DNA of 5,562 nucleotides from Actinomycetota bacterium (lineage in GTDB: Bacteria; Actinomycetota; UBA4738), in the NCBI GenBank assembly GCA_005888465.1, contig VAYJ01000121.1:1-5562 (forward strand). Direction: 5' to 3'. Position numbers and translations under genes: made by a program. Of the stretch, positions 1 through 5,562 are shown piece after piece. The notes beneath the pieces were generated by a model, which did no database searches, was not told the origin of the DNA, and worked only from the letters and a program-made list of their open reading frames with translations. Each line of letters begins with the position of its first letter. Within the stretch, counting starts at the first letter, position 1.

Positions 1-387
1 TCGCTGGTGCCAACCGCGATCGAGGAGCTGATGCGCTTCGACACGCCGCTGCAGATGTTCGAACGCTGGGTGCTCGAGGACGCGGACGTCTGCGGCACGC
101 ACGTCCCCAAAGGAAGCGAGCTTGGGCTGCTGTTCGGCTCGGCGAACCACGACCCGACGGTGTTCGACCGCCCGGACGAGCTCGATCTCGCGCGCGCGCC
201 GAACCCGCACCTGACGTTCGGAGCGGGCATCCACTTCTGCCTGGGTGCGCCGCTCGCACGCGTCGAGCTCGCGACGTCGTTCGGAACGATCCTTCGCCGA
301 TTGCCGAAGATGGATCTCGTCCAGGAGCCCGCCTGGAAGCCCGGCTACATCATCCGCGGGCTGCGCGAGCTTCGGGTCACGACGTAG
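1..387 (+). CDS. Cytochrome P450, C-terminal part (5' end outside window)
   Basis: This is the last 128 codons of a cytochrome P450, a heme-thiolate monooxygenase that inserts one oxygen atom from O2 into an organic substrate using electrons from a ferredoxin/reductase pair. Seen directly: the K-helix ExxR pair (E9 and R12 of the visible part, codons 25-27 and 34-36), the HDPTVF / FDRPDELDL meander region, and the heme-binding loop FGAGIHFCLGAPLAR at 217-261, whose cysteine (codon 238-240) is the axial heme ligand. The FGxGxHxCxGxxLAR form and the lack of any visible membrane anchor fit soluble bacterial class I P450s, usually about 400 residues. The N-terminal two thirds, including the I-helix oxygen-activation motif, lies outside the window, so substrate and CYP family cannot be assigned. 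The frame is open from base 1; ATG codons inside are not the true start. The TAG stop directly abuts the stop of the convergent nuclease gene. Confidence 0.96.
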   Translation, partial: SLVPTAIEELMRFDTPLQMFERWVLEDADVCGTHVPKGSELGLLFGSANHDPTVFDRPDELDLARAPNPHLTFGAGIHFCLGAPLARVELATSFGTILRRLPKMDLVQEPAWKPGYIIRGLRELRVTT

Positions 388-1515
388 CTACCGGCGCGAG
401 CGAGCCGGGTCCTTCAGATAGAGCGCGTACTGGGTGCGGACCTCCTCGCGCGAGGCGAGGAGCGCGTCCTCGACGTGGGGTGGAAGCCGGCGGCTCTCGA
501 TCAGGTCCGAGAGCTTCTTCGGGTCGACCGTGAGCACCTGCTCCCAGAGTCCGAGCGGCTCGAGGATCTGGCGAACGCGCTCGATGTCCGGGGCGGTGAC
601 GTGCTGTGGGCGCCGGTCGATCGCGCTGCCGTCGGTCCCGAACAGGCGCCGGTAGCCGTGCTCCTCGCAGAACGCGTTGATGAGCGCCTTCAGGTCCTCG
701 AGGCGGCGGTAGCGCTCCCAGTCCTCGCGCTTGAGGGCGATCCATTCGTCGACCGTCTCGGACATGCGCGGCGCCGGGTCGCCCTCCTCTTTCTCGAACT
801 TGTGCCGGTACAGCGGGCACTGGCGCTGGAAGTCGCACCAGTCGCAGAGCGGGTTCTGCCGCGGCTCGAACTTCCCCGCCTCGATCCGTTCGGCGACGGT
901 CGCGATCCGCCGGCGCAGGTCGTCGACGTCGGCCGAGGTGCGGAAGGTCGTCATGCGCTCGCCGGGAAGAAGGAAGTACAACGTCAGCCGCTCTGGCTCG
1001 ATGCCCCAGATCTCCTTCGCCGCCAGGAAGTAGATGGAGAGCTGGAGGTCGCGGTCGACGACGGCCTTCGGCGGGAGCCGGCGGTTCGTCTTGTAGTCGA
1101 TGATCTCGTAGCCGCCGCCGGGGATCCGGTCCATGCGGTCGATGACGCCGTTCATCGCGACGCCCTCGACCTCGACGGTGAAGCGGAACTCGAGCGCCGC
1201 CGGGATGCGGAAGGACTCCGCGTTCACGCGGTGGTATTCGGAAAGCACCTGCCACGCGTGGTCGCGGTAGAGCCGCTCCTCGCCGTCGTCGCGGTAGCCG
1301 TCGGTTCGCCATTCGCCCTCGAGCATCTCGTGCATCTCCGGCAGCGTCGGCGCGACGGGCACGGGCCGGTCGTGGAAGCGATGCAGCACGCGGTGCAGCG
1401 AGTCGCCGAACGTGAGGGCGGGGGAGCCCCCGGTGGGCAGGCGATCCTCGTACTGGAACTTGTACTTGGCCGGGCAGGTCTCGTACGTCGAGATCGCGGA
1501 GTAGGAGAGCCTCAT
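388..1515 (-). CDS. Stand-alone RecB/AddB/Cas4-type PD-(D/E)XK nuclease with Fe-S cysteines
   Basis: Predicted 375-residue member of the PD-(D/E)XK nuclease superfamily (RecB-like exonuclease, PDDEXK_1 type), expected to cut DNA with divalent metal in the cytoplasm. Numbering from the ATG, visible motifs are: start motif around SYSAISTYETCPAKY with C14; FGDSLHRVLHRF with H41; the GVIDRMDR segment with D126; the catalytic core IIDYKT with D140 and K142; and the RecB-family QxxxY motif (Q158, Y162). C14 with C224, C227 and C233 (C-x2-C-x5-C) reproduces the 4Fe-4S staple of AddB and Cas4. About 140 residues follow the last cysteine; this charged tail I do not recognise. There is no helicase domain and no neighbouring addA/uvrD or cas gene. 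ATG at 1515 is preferred because GGAAGG lies 9 nt upstream; the in-frame GTG at 1521 would leave only 3 nt. The biological role (repair, recombination or other end processing) is inference from the family. Confidence 0.93.
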   Translation of the reverse strand: MRLSYSAISTYETCPAKYKFQYEDRLPTGGSPALTFGDSLHRVLHRFHDRPVPVAPTLPEMHEMLEGEWRTDGYRDDGEERLYRDHAWQVLSEYHRVNAESFRIPAALEFRFTVEVEGVAMNGVIDRMDRIPGGGYEIIDYKTNRRLPPKAVVDRDLQLSIYFLAAKEIWGIEPERLTLYFLLPGERMTTFRTSADVDDLRRRIATVAERIEAGKFEPRQNPLCDWCDFQRQCPLYRHKFEKEEGDPAPRMSETVDEWIALKREDWERYRRLEDLKALINAFCEEHGYRRLFGTDGSAIDRRPQHVTAPDIERVRQILEPLGLWEQVLTVDPKKLSDLIESRRLPPHVEDALLASREEVRTQYALYLKDPARSRR

Positions 1516-1524
1516 ACCCACGTG

Positions 1525-1530
1525 CCTTCC
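1525..1530 (-). promoter_or_regulatory. Ribosome binding site of the nuclease gene
   Basis: Read on the minus strand this is GGAAGG. It sits 9 nt before ATG 1515 and 3 nt before GTG 1521, so its spacing decides for the ATG start, two codons shorter than the longest open frame. Confidence 0.6.
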
Positions 1531-1532
1531 GC

Positions 1533-1561
1533 TTGAAGTCGGGTCGGGAGGAGTGTAACGT
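1533..1561 (+). promoter_or_regulatory. Weak candidate promoter for dnaE
   Basis: TTGAAG (1533-1538), 17 nt, then TAACGT (1556-1561). The first box matches TTGACA at four positions and the second fits the loose actinobacterial TAnnnT form of the -10 box. A start near 1568 would give a leader of about 115 nt that includes the DnaA-box pair. It overlaps the opposing candidate promoter of the nuclease. An alternative -10 (TGTAGT, 1585-1590) has no good -35. Low confidence; no better candidate is seen for dnaE. Confidence 0.25.
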
Positions 1562-1581
1562 GAGGCTGGCCGAAATTACAA
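1552..1581 (-). promoter_or_regulatory. Candidate sigma-70-type promoter for the nuclease gene
   Basis: On the minus strand: TTGTAA (1581-1576), an 18-nt spacer, and TACACT (1557-1552). Each box matches the consensus at four of six positions, and the -10 box fits TAnnnT. Transcription would start near 1545, giving a leader of about 30 nt before ATG 1515. The DnaA-box pair at 1592-1610 lies just upstream of the -35 box, a usual place for an activator or repressor. Confidence 0.4.
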
Positions 1582-1593
1582 GAATGTAGTTTT
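1573..1593. other. AT-rich tract beside the DnaA boxes
   Basis: Only 4 of these 21 bases are G or C, in a window that is otherwise strongly GC-rich. The tract borders and partly overlaps the DnaA-box pair and contains the imperfect inverted repeat ATTACA-N4-TGTAGT (1575-1590). It probably reflects promoter DNA; an unwinding role is only a possibility. Confidence 0.6.
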
Positions 1594-1610
1594 CCCCACA
1601 GTTATCCACA
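1592..1610 (+). promoter_or_regulatory. Tandem DnaA-box pair (one perfect, one degenerate)
   Basis: TTATCCACA at 1602-1610 is a perfect match to the classical 9-mer bound by the initiator DnaA. TTCCCCACA at 1592-1600 matches seven of nine positions in the same orientation. The two start exactly 10 bp apart, about one helical turn, so two DnaA molecules could sit on the same DNA face; CCACAG is repeated at 1596-1601 and 1606-1611. The pair lies in the divergent region between the nuclease and dnaE. DnaA is known in other bacteria both to open origins and to regulate promoters through such boxes. Regulation of dnaE and/or the nuclease is inferred. No further perfect box was noticed in the window, so a full replication origin is not supported. 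Confidence 0.7.
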
Positions 1611-1671
1611 GGCCTCGGGGGCGACCTCCCTCCGCTCTCGGGATCCGGATGGCGTCGGGCGTCGATCCCAC

Positions 1672-1676
1672 GGGAG
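1672..1676 (+). promoter_or_regulatory. Ribosome binding site of dnaE
   Basis: GGGAG ends 6 nt before GTG 1683. It supports this GTG as the start, which also places the invariant PHP HLHTH motif at residues 7-11, the usual position in this family. Confidence 0.65.
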
Positions 1677-1682
1677 TCGAGC

Positions 1683-4600
1683 GTGCGCGAGGGATTCGTC
1701 CATCTCCATACGCACAGCGAGTTCTCGCTGTTGGATGGGGCCTCGCGGATCGAGGAGCTGTTCGCGAAGGCGGCCGGCTACGAGATGCCGGCGCTCGCGC
1801 TCACCGACCACGGAGCCATGTTCGGGGCGCTCGATTTCTACGACGCCGGCAAGCGACACGGCGTGAAGCCCATCCTGGGCGTCGAGGCCTACGTCGCGCC
1901 GGGGCGCCGGTTCGACCGGACGCCGGGGGAGAGCGAGGAGAAGTACCGGCACCTCACGATCCTCGCGAAGAACGAGGAGGGCTATCGGAACCTCCTGCGT
2001 CTGGTGACCGACGCGCACCTCGAGGGCTTCTATCACCGTCCGCGGATCGACAAGGAGCTGCTCTCGGAGCGATCGGCCGGCCTGATCGGGCTCTCCGGCT
2101 GTCTCGCGTCGGAGATCGCGCGTCTGCTCCTGGCCGGGCAGGAGCGCAAGGCCGCCGAGGTGGCAGCCACCTACCGGGACATCTTCGGGCAGGGTGCCTT
2201 CTACCTCGAGATCCAGGACCACGGCCTGGCCGAGCAGCGACAGGTCAACCGGATGCTGATCGAGCTCTCGCGCGCGTCGGGGATCCCGCTCGTCGCCACC
2301 AACGACATCCACTACACCGAGAAGGAGCACGCGCGGCCGCACGACGTGCTGCTCTGCATCCAGCAGCAGAAGGTCCAGACCGACACGAACCGCCTTCGCT
2401 TCGACACCGAGGAGTTCTTCCTCAAGTCGGCCGAGGAGATGCGCGCGATCTTCGCGGAGCTGCCGGAGGCGTGCGACGCGACCCTCGATATCGCGGAAGC
2501 GTGTGAGCTGGAGCTCACGTTCGGCGAGCTCCACCTGCCCCCGTTCGATGCTCCGGACGGGAAGAGCCGGGACGCATACCTGCGTGAGCTGGTGGATGTG
2601 GGGGCGGCCAGCCGCTACGGGACGATCACGCCCGAGATCCAGGAGCGGATCGATTCGGAGCTCACCGTCATCGGGTCGATGGGCTTCGAGGGGTACTTCC
2701 TGATCGTCTGGGACCTCATCAGGTTCGCGCGCGAGCGCGGCATCCGGGTGGGGCCGGGGCGCGGCTCCTCGGCGGGCTCGGTCGTCTCCTACTGCCTGCG
2801 GATCACCGACCTCGATCCCCTTCGATACGGGCTCATCTTCGAACGCTTCCTCAACCCCGAGCGCAAGCAGATGCCCGACATCGACATGGACTTCGACCCG
2901 CGCGGTAGGGATGAGGTGATCCGCTACGTAGCCCAGAAGTACGCGACCGCGGACTCGTCGCCGTCGGTCGCGCAGATCATCACGTTCCAGACGATCAAGG
3001 GGAAGCAGGGCATTCGGGACGCGGCCCGTGTGCTGGGGTTCCCCGCGGCGATGGGAGACCGGCTCTGCAAGATGTACCCGCCCGCGGTGCTCGGGCGCGA
3101 GTTCTCGATCGAGGACGCGCTCAAGATGTCGCCGGAGCTGAAGGACGCGTTCGAACGCGAGCCCGAGGCGCGCGAGATCGTCGAGACGGCCCAGGCCCTC
3201 GAGGGGCTCCGCCGCGAGGACTCGATCCACGCGGCGGGCGTCGTGATCGGGGACGCGCCACTGGTCCACTACCTCCCGCTCAAGCTCGCGAAGGACTCGC
3301 GCGACGACTCCCGAAGGATCGTCACGCAGTTCGACATGCACGGCGTCGAGAAGCTGGGTCTGCTGAAGATGGACTTCCTCGGCCTGCGGAACCTGTCCGT
3401 CATCGAGGACACGGTGATGCTCCTGCGCCAGGCCGGGCGGCCGCTCGACATCGACGTCGTGCCGACGGACGACCCCGGGGTGTACGAGATGCTTCGGGCG
3501 GGTGACACCACGGGGGTGTTCCAGTTCGAGGGCGCCGGCATGCGACAGCTCATCCGGCAGCTCGCGCCCGACCGGTTCGAGGACCTGATGGCCCTGAACG
3601 CCCTGTACCGGCCGGGGCCCCTCGGCCAGAACATGCACGTGGAGTACGCCGAGCGCAAGCACGGTCGCAAGCCGGTCAGCTACCCGCACCCGGACCTCGA
3701 GGACATCCTCTCCGCGACCTACGGGATCATCGTGTACCAGGAGCAGGTCATGCAGATCGCCGTGCGCATGGCCGGCTACTCGCTCGGTCGCGCCGACCTG
3801 CTCCGCAAGGCGATGGGCAAGAAGATCCGGGCCGAGCTCATCCCGCACCGGGAGCAGTTCGTGCAGGGGGCGGTCGAGCGCGGCTACGCCGAGCGCCTGG
3901 CGAAGGAGATCTTCGAGCTGATCGTGCCGTTCGCCGACTACGGCTTCAACGCGTCGCACGCCTGTGCCTACGCGCAGGTCGGGTACCAGACGGCATACCT
4001 GAAGCGCCACCACCCGGTCGAGTACATGGCGGCGCTCCTCACGAGCGTGAAGGACGACAAGGACAACAAGCCCTTCTATCTGAACGCCGCCCGCCTCATG
4101 TCGATCCCGGTGCTCCCGCCGGACGTGAACGAGTCGCAGGTGGACTTCGCGCCCGCCGATGGCGGCATCCGCTACGGGCTGTCGGCGGTCCGAAACGTCG
4201 GGGTCGGCGCGGTCCAGGAGATCATCCGGGCGCGGACCGAGAAGGGGCGGTTCGAATCCCTCACCGACTTCTGCCGGAAGGTGGACGCGAGCGTGCTGCA
4301 CAAGAAGGTGCTCGAGAGCCTGATCCTCTCGGGCGCGTTCGACTCGCTCGGGTACCGCCGCCGGGCCCTGCTGGAGGGCTACGAGAAGGTCACGACCCCG
4401 GTGCTCGCCGACCGCCGAGCCGAGGCCGTCGGACAGGAGTCGTTCTTCGGCGGGGAGCGCGCGGAGCTCCTCGCGATCGACGAATCCGTGCTTGCCGGGG
4501 AGGAGTTCGACAGGACTGACTTCCTGCGCCAGGAGAAGGAGATGCTCGGGCAGTTCGTGACCGATCACCCGCTCCTCTCGATCCGGGAGCAGCTTTCGGC

Positions 4601-5195
4601 GATCACCGACCGGGACCTCGTCGACGCGCATTCGCTCGGGGACGGCGACGTCGTGACCGTCGCCGGCATCGTGGGCGCGATCGGCCGCAAGTACACCAAG
4701 CGCGGCGAGCCGTACGCCGTCTTCCGGCTCGAAGACCTGACGGGTGGCGTCGGGGTCGTGGCCTTCCCGTCGGTCTTCGACAAGGCCGCTGCGGTCGTTG
4801 GGCCGGACGAGGTCGTGGTCGTGAGGGGGCGCGCCGACCTTCGCGGGCGGGAGCTGCAGCTCGTGGCGCTCGAGATCACCAGGCCGGACCTGCGGTCCGC
4901 GCCGCCGCCGCCCACCACGTCCGATCCGCTCATCGTGGACGTGCAGGCGGCGTCCTGCACGTCGGGGTTGATCGCCAGGCTCCGCGAGCTCCTGCGACTG
5001 CACCCCGGGACGACACCTGTGGTCCTGAGGCTGGTCGACGGCCACGCCGTCACGCGCCTGCGCCTGGACGCCGAACGTTCGGTCGACGCCTCGCCGGCGC
5101 TGCTCGAGGAGCTCCGACGGCTCCTCGGCTCTGAGGCGGTGCGCGTCACGATCGACTCCTCTCCCGCGGGCAGCGCGCTCGTTCGGGCGCGGTAG
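1683..5195 (+). CDS. dnaE: DNA polymerase III subunit alpha (replicative DnaE1)
   Basis: Full-length, 1170-residue catalytic subunit of the chromosomal replicase, which extends primers at the fork with the beta clamp and the clamp loader. Domains in order: PHP (about 1-275) with metal-type residues H7, H9, D18, H43, E68, H90, C140, D208 and H210 all present; palm with GPGRGSSAG (357-365), the catalytic pair D399/D401 in PDIDMDFD, and the third aspartate D564 in LKMDFLGLR; fingers with YQEQVMQIA and FNASHACAYA; helix-hairpin-helix region near 857-890; a clamp-binding-like peptide QESFF at 918-922; an OB fold (about 987-1070); and a C-terminal tau-binding-like domain containing HPGTTPVVLRL (from 1107). 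Length and tail fit DnaE1, not the shorter mutagenic DnaE2/ImuC, and no imuA/imuB lies nearby. The intact PHP site suggests intrinsic 3'-5' proofreading, as known for mycobacterial DnaE1. GTG start with a well-spaced GGGAG. No frameshift or intein seen. Confidence 0.98.
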   Translation: MREGFVHLHTHSEFSLLDGASRIEELFAKAAGYEMPALALTDHGAMFGALDFYDAGKRHGVKPILGVEAYVAPGRRFDRTPGESEEKYRHLTILAKNEEGYRNLLRLVTDAHLEGFYHRPRIDKELLSERSAGLIGLSGCLASEIARLLLAGQERKAAEVAATYRDIFGQGAFYLEIQDHGLAEQRQVNRMLIELSRASGIPLVATNDIHYTEKEHARPHDVLLCIQQQKVQTDTNRLRFDTEEFFLKSAEEMRAIFAELPEACDATLDIAEACELELTFGELHLPPFDAPDGKSRDAYLRELVDVGAASRYGTITPEIQERIDSELTVIGSMGFEGYFLIVWDLIRFARERGIRVGPGRGSSAGSVVSYCLRITDLDPLRYGLIFERFLNPERKQMPDIDMDFDPRGRDEVIRYVAQKYATADSSPSVAQIITFQTIKGKQGIRDAARVLGFPAAMGDRLCKMYPPAVLGREFSIEDALKMSPELKDAFEREPEAREIVETAQALEGLRREDSIHAAGVVIGDAPLVHYLPLKLAKDSRDDSRRIVTQFDMHGVEKLGLLKMDFLGLRNLSVIEDTVMLLRQAGRPLDIDVVPTDDPGVYEMLRAGDTTGVFQFEGAGMRQLIRQLAPDRFEDLMALNALYRPGPLGQNMHVEYAERKHGRKPVSYPHPDLEDILSATYGIIVYQEQVMQIAVRMAGYSLGRADLLRKAMGKKIRAELIPHREQFVQGAVERGYAERLAKEIFELIVPFADYGFNASHACAYAQVGYQTAYLKRHHPVEYMAALLTSVKDDKDNKPFYLNAARLMSIPVLPPDVNESQVDFAPADGGIRYGLSAVRNVGVGAVQEIIRARTEKGRFESLTDFCRKVDASVLHKKVLESLILSGAFDSLGYRRRALLEGYEKVTTPVLADRRAEAVGQESFFGGERAELLAIDESVLAGEEFDRTDFLRQEKEMLGQFVTDHPLLSIREQLSAITDRDLVDAHSLGDGDVVTVAGIVGAIGRKYTKRGEPYAVFRLEDLTGGVGVVAFPSVFDKAAAVVGPDEVVVVRGRADLRGRELQLVALEITRPDLRSAPPPPTTSDPLIVDVQAASCTSGLIARLRELLRLHPGTTPVVLRLVDGHAVTRLRLDAERSVDASPALLEELRRLLGSEAVRVTIDSSPAGSALVRAR

Positions 5196-5209
5196 GCGCG
5201 GCGTCAGGC

Positions 5210-5238
5210 TTGAACCGGGACTTCCCCGCGGTCACAAT
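5210..5238 (+). promoter_or_regulatory. Candidate promoter for the membrane-protein gene
   Basis: TTGAAC (5210-5215), exactly 17 nt, then CACAAT (5233-5238). Each box matches the sigma-70 consensus at four of six positions. A start near 5245 gives a leader of about 34 nt before ATG 5279. It lies just after the dnaE stop, so the downstream gene may be transcribed on its own, although read-through from dnaE is not blocked by any visible terminator. Confidence 0.4.
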
Positions 5239-5264
5239 CGGGCCGCCAGGTCCGGACGATGTCC

Positions 5265-5276
5265 GAGAGGGGGAGG
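5265..5276 (+). promoter_or_regulatory. Purine-rich ribosome binding region of the membrane-protein gene
   Basis: GAGAGGGGGAGG is an uninterrupted purine run. GAGAGG (5265-5270) has 8 nt to ATG 5279, a good distance, while GGGAGG (5271-5276) has only 2 nt. A small hairpin (CGGAC-GAT-GTCCG, 5253-5265) touches its left end. Confidence 0.5.
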
Positions 5277-5278
5277 CA

Positions 5279-5562
5279 ATGCAGCAGGCGAAGGCTCGGG
5301 TAAACACGACCGCGGTGGTCCTCATGGGGGTGGGCGGCCTCATCGCGTTGATCGGATCGGTCCTCGCGTGGGCCAAGGTCACTTCGACCCGACCGCTGCT
5401 CGCGGCGGCCGGCCTCAATCAATCGTTCGCCGGCACTTCGAGCGGGGATGGCAAGGCAGTCCTCGTGATGGGCATCATCGCAATCGCGGCTGCGGTGGTC
5501 GTGTTCGTCGCGCCCCGCCGCGGGCTCGTGATTGGCATGGGGATCGTGGTGATCGTCGCGGG
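5279..5562 (+). CDS. Small hypothetical multi-pass membrane protein (3' end outside window)
   Basis: Ninety-four codons are open from ATG 5279 to the window edge without a stop. The protein starts MQQAKARVNTT, then a first membrane segment at about residues 12-32 (AVVLMGVGGLIALIGSVLAW), a polar loop at 33-59 with KVTSTRP and the SSGDGK stretch (54-59), a second membrane segment at about 60-78, a positive PRRG turn (79-82), and the beginning of a third hydrophobic segment. The short basic N-terminus followed at once by a hydrophobic helix suggests membrane insertion with the N-terminus inside. The layout of a helix ending in a tryptophan, a loop with G-D-G-K, then a second helix resembles small uncharacterised actinobacterial membrane proteins, but I cannot name a family. 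It is 83 bp downstream of dnaE, with its own candidate promoter and ribosome site. The function is unknown. Confidence 0.8.
   Translation, partial: MQQAKARVNTTAVVLMGVGGLIALIGSVLAWAKVTSTRPLLAAAGLNQSFAGTSSGDGKAVLVMGIIAIAAAVVVFVAPRRGLVIGMGIVVIVA

Noticed and set aside
388..1515. Reading the nuclease as Cas4 of a CRISPR system
   Set aside because: The cysteine pattern is shared, but the protein is much longer than Cas4, and there are no cas neighbours and no repeat-spacer array in the window.
388..1521. GTG 1521 as the nuclease start
   Set aside because: It leaves only 3 nt from GGAAGG, while ATG 1515 has 9 nt. The two extra residues add no conserved sequence.
475..1536. A 353-codon plus-strand frame opposite the nuclease
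   Set aside because: Its composition is typical of an antisense shadow (A, V, L, R, D, E rich). The minus-strand frame has all the nuclease motifs in order.
377..1609. A longer minus-strand frame overlapping the nuclease in another register
   Set aside because: It is arginine/proline-rich shadow sequence and runs through the DnaA boxes and the promoter region. It has no motif support.
2503..2518. Inverted repeat GTGAGCT-GG-AGCTCAC
   Set aside because: It encodes the ordinary polymerase residues near CELEL, lies within the gene and has no regulatory context, so it is probably chance in GC-rich coding DNA.
1602..5045. A 1147-codon open frame on the minus strand opposite dnaE
   Set aside because: It is a shadow of dnaE caused by GC-rich codon usage. 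Its translation is a low-complexity mix rich in R, L, V, D, E and H without recognisable domains, while the plus strand encodes an unmistakable polymerase.
5071..5082. Perfect palindrome CCGAACGTTCGG, resembling a LexA site
   Set aside because: LexA boxes of Gram-positive type need four bases between GAAC and GTTC. Here there are none, and the site is inside dnaE coding sequence.
1683..5195. Reading the polymerase as the mutagenic DnaE2/ImuC
   Set aside because: The full PHP site, the length of 1170 residues and the C-terminal tau-binding-like domain fit DnaE1, and imuA/imuB are not adjacent.
5253..5265. Hairpin CGGAC-GAT-GTCCG as a dnaE terminator
   Set aside because: The stem is only 5 bp and is followed by a purine run, not a T tract. 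It is not an intrinsic terminator.
5146..5418. Minus-strand open frames of 90 and 72 codons across the dnaE end and the membrane gene
   Set aside because: They overlap the well-supported plus-strand start, ribosome site and hydrophobic coding pattern, and show no domain or ribosome site of their own.

Overview
This window is an ordinary-looking chromosomal segment from a high-GC bacterium. Third codon positions are overwhelmingly G or C, and GTG is used as a start codon. The DNA polymerase III alpha subunit has wording typical of Actinomycetota DnaE1, for example the stretches SVKDDKD, LPPDVNES and HPGTTPVVLRL. The small membrane protein at the right edge also looks actinobacterial. I therefore infer an actinomycete-related, probably environmental lineage. 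This rests on protein style alone and a Chloroflexota-like relative is not excluded.

Layout from left to right. Bases 1-387 (+) hold the C-terminal third of a cytochrome P450. It abuts, tail to tail and with no spacer, a minus-strand gene (388-1515) for a stand-alone RecB/AddB/Cas4-type PD-(D/E)XK nuclease with a four-cysteine iron-sulfur signature. A 167-bp divergent intergenic region (1516-1682) follows. It carries a perfect DnaA box (1602-1610), a degenerate second copy exactly 10 bp away, an adjacent AT-rich tract and candidate promoters. Bases 1683-5195 (+) encode full-length dnaE, the replicative polymerase subunit. A short gap with a candidate promoter (5210-5238) leads to a small multi-pass membrane protein (5279 to the window end, truncated by the edge).

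Functionally, dnaE and the nuclease are both DNA-metabolism genes that share one control region containing a DnaA-box pair. The simplest reading is that DnaA, the replication initiator, can touch transcription of one or both genes. The P450 and the membrane protein have no evident link to them. I see no CRISPR array, insertion sequence, tRNA, rRNA or convincing intrinsic terminator. The intergenic control region is the most interesting part; the genes themselves belong to known families.
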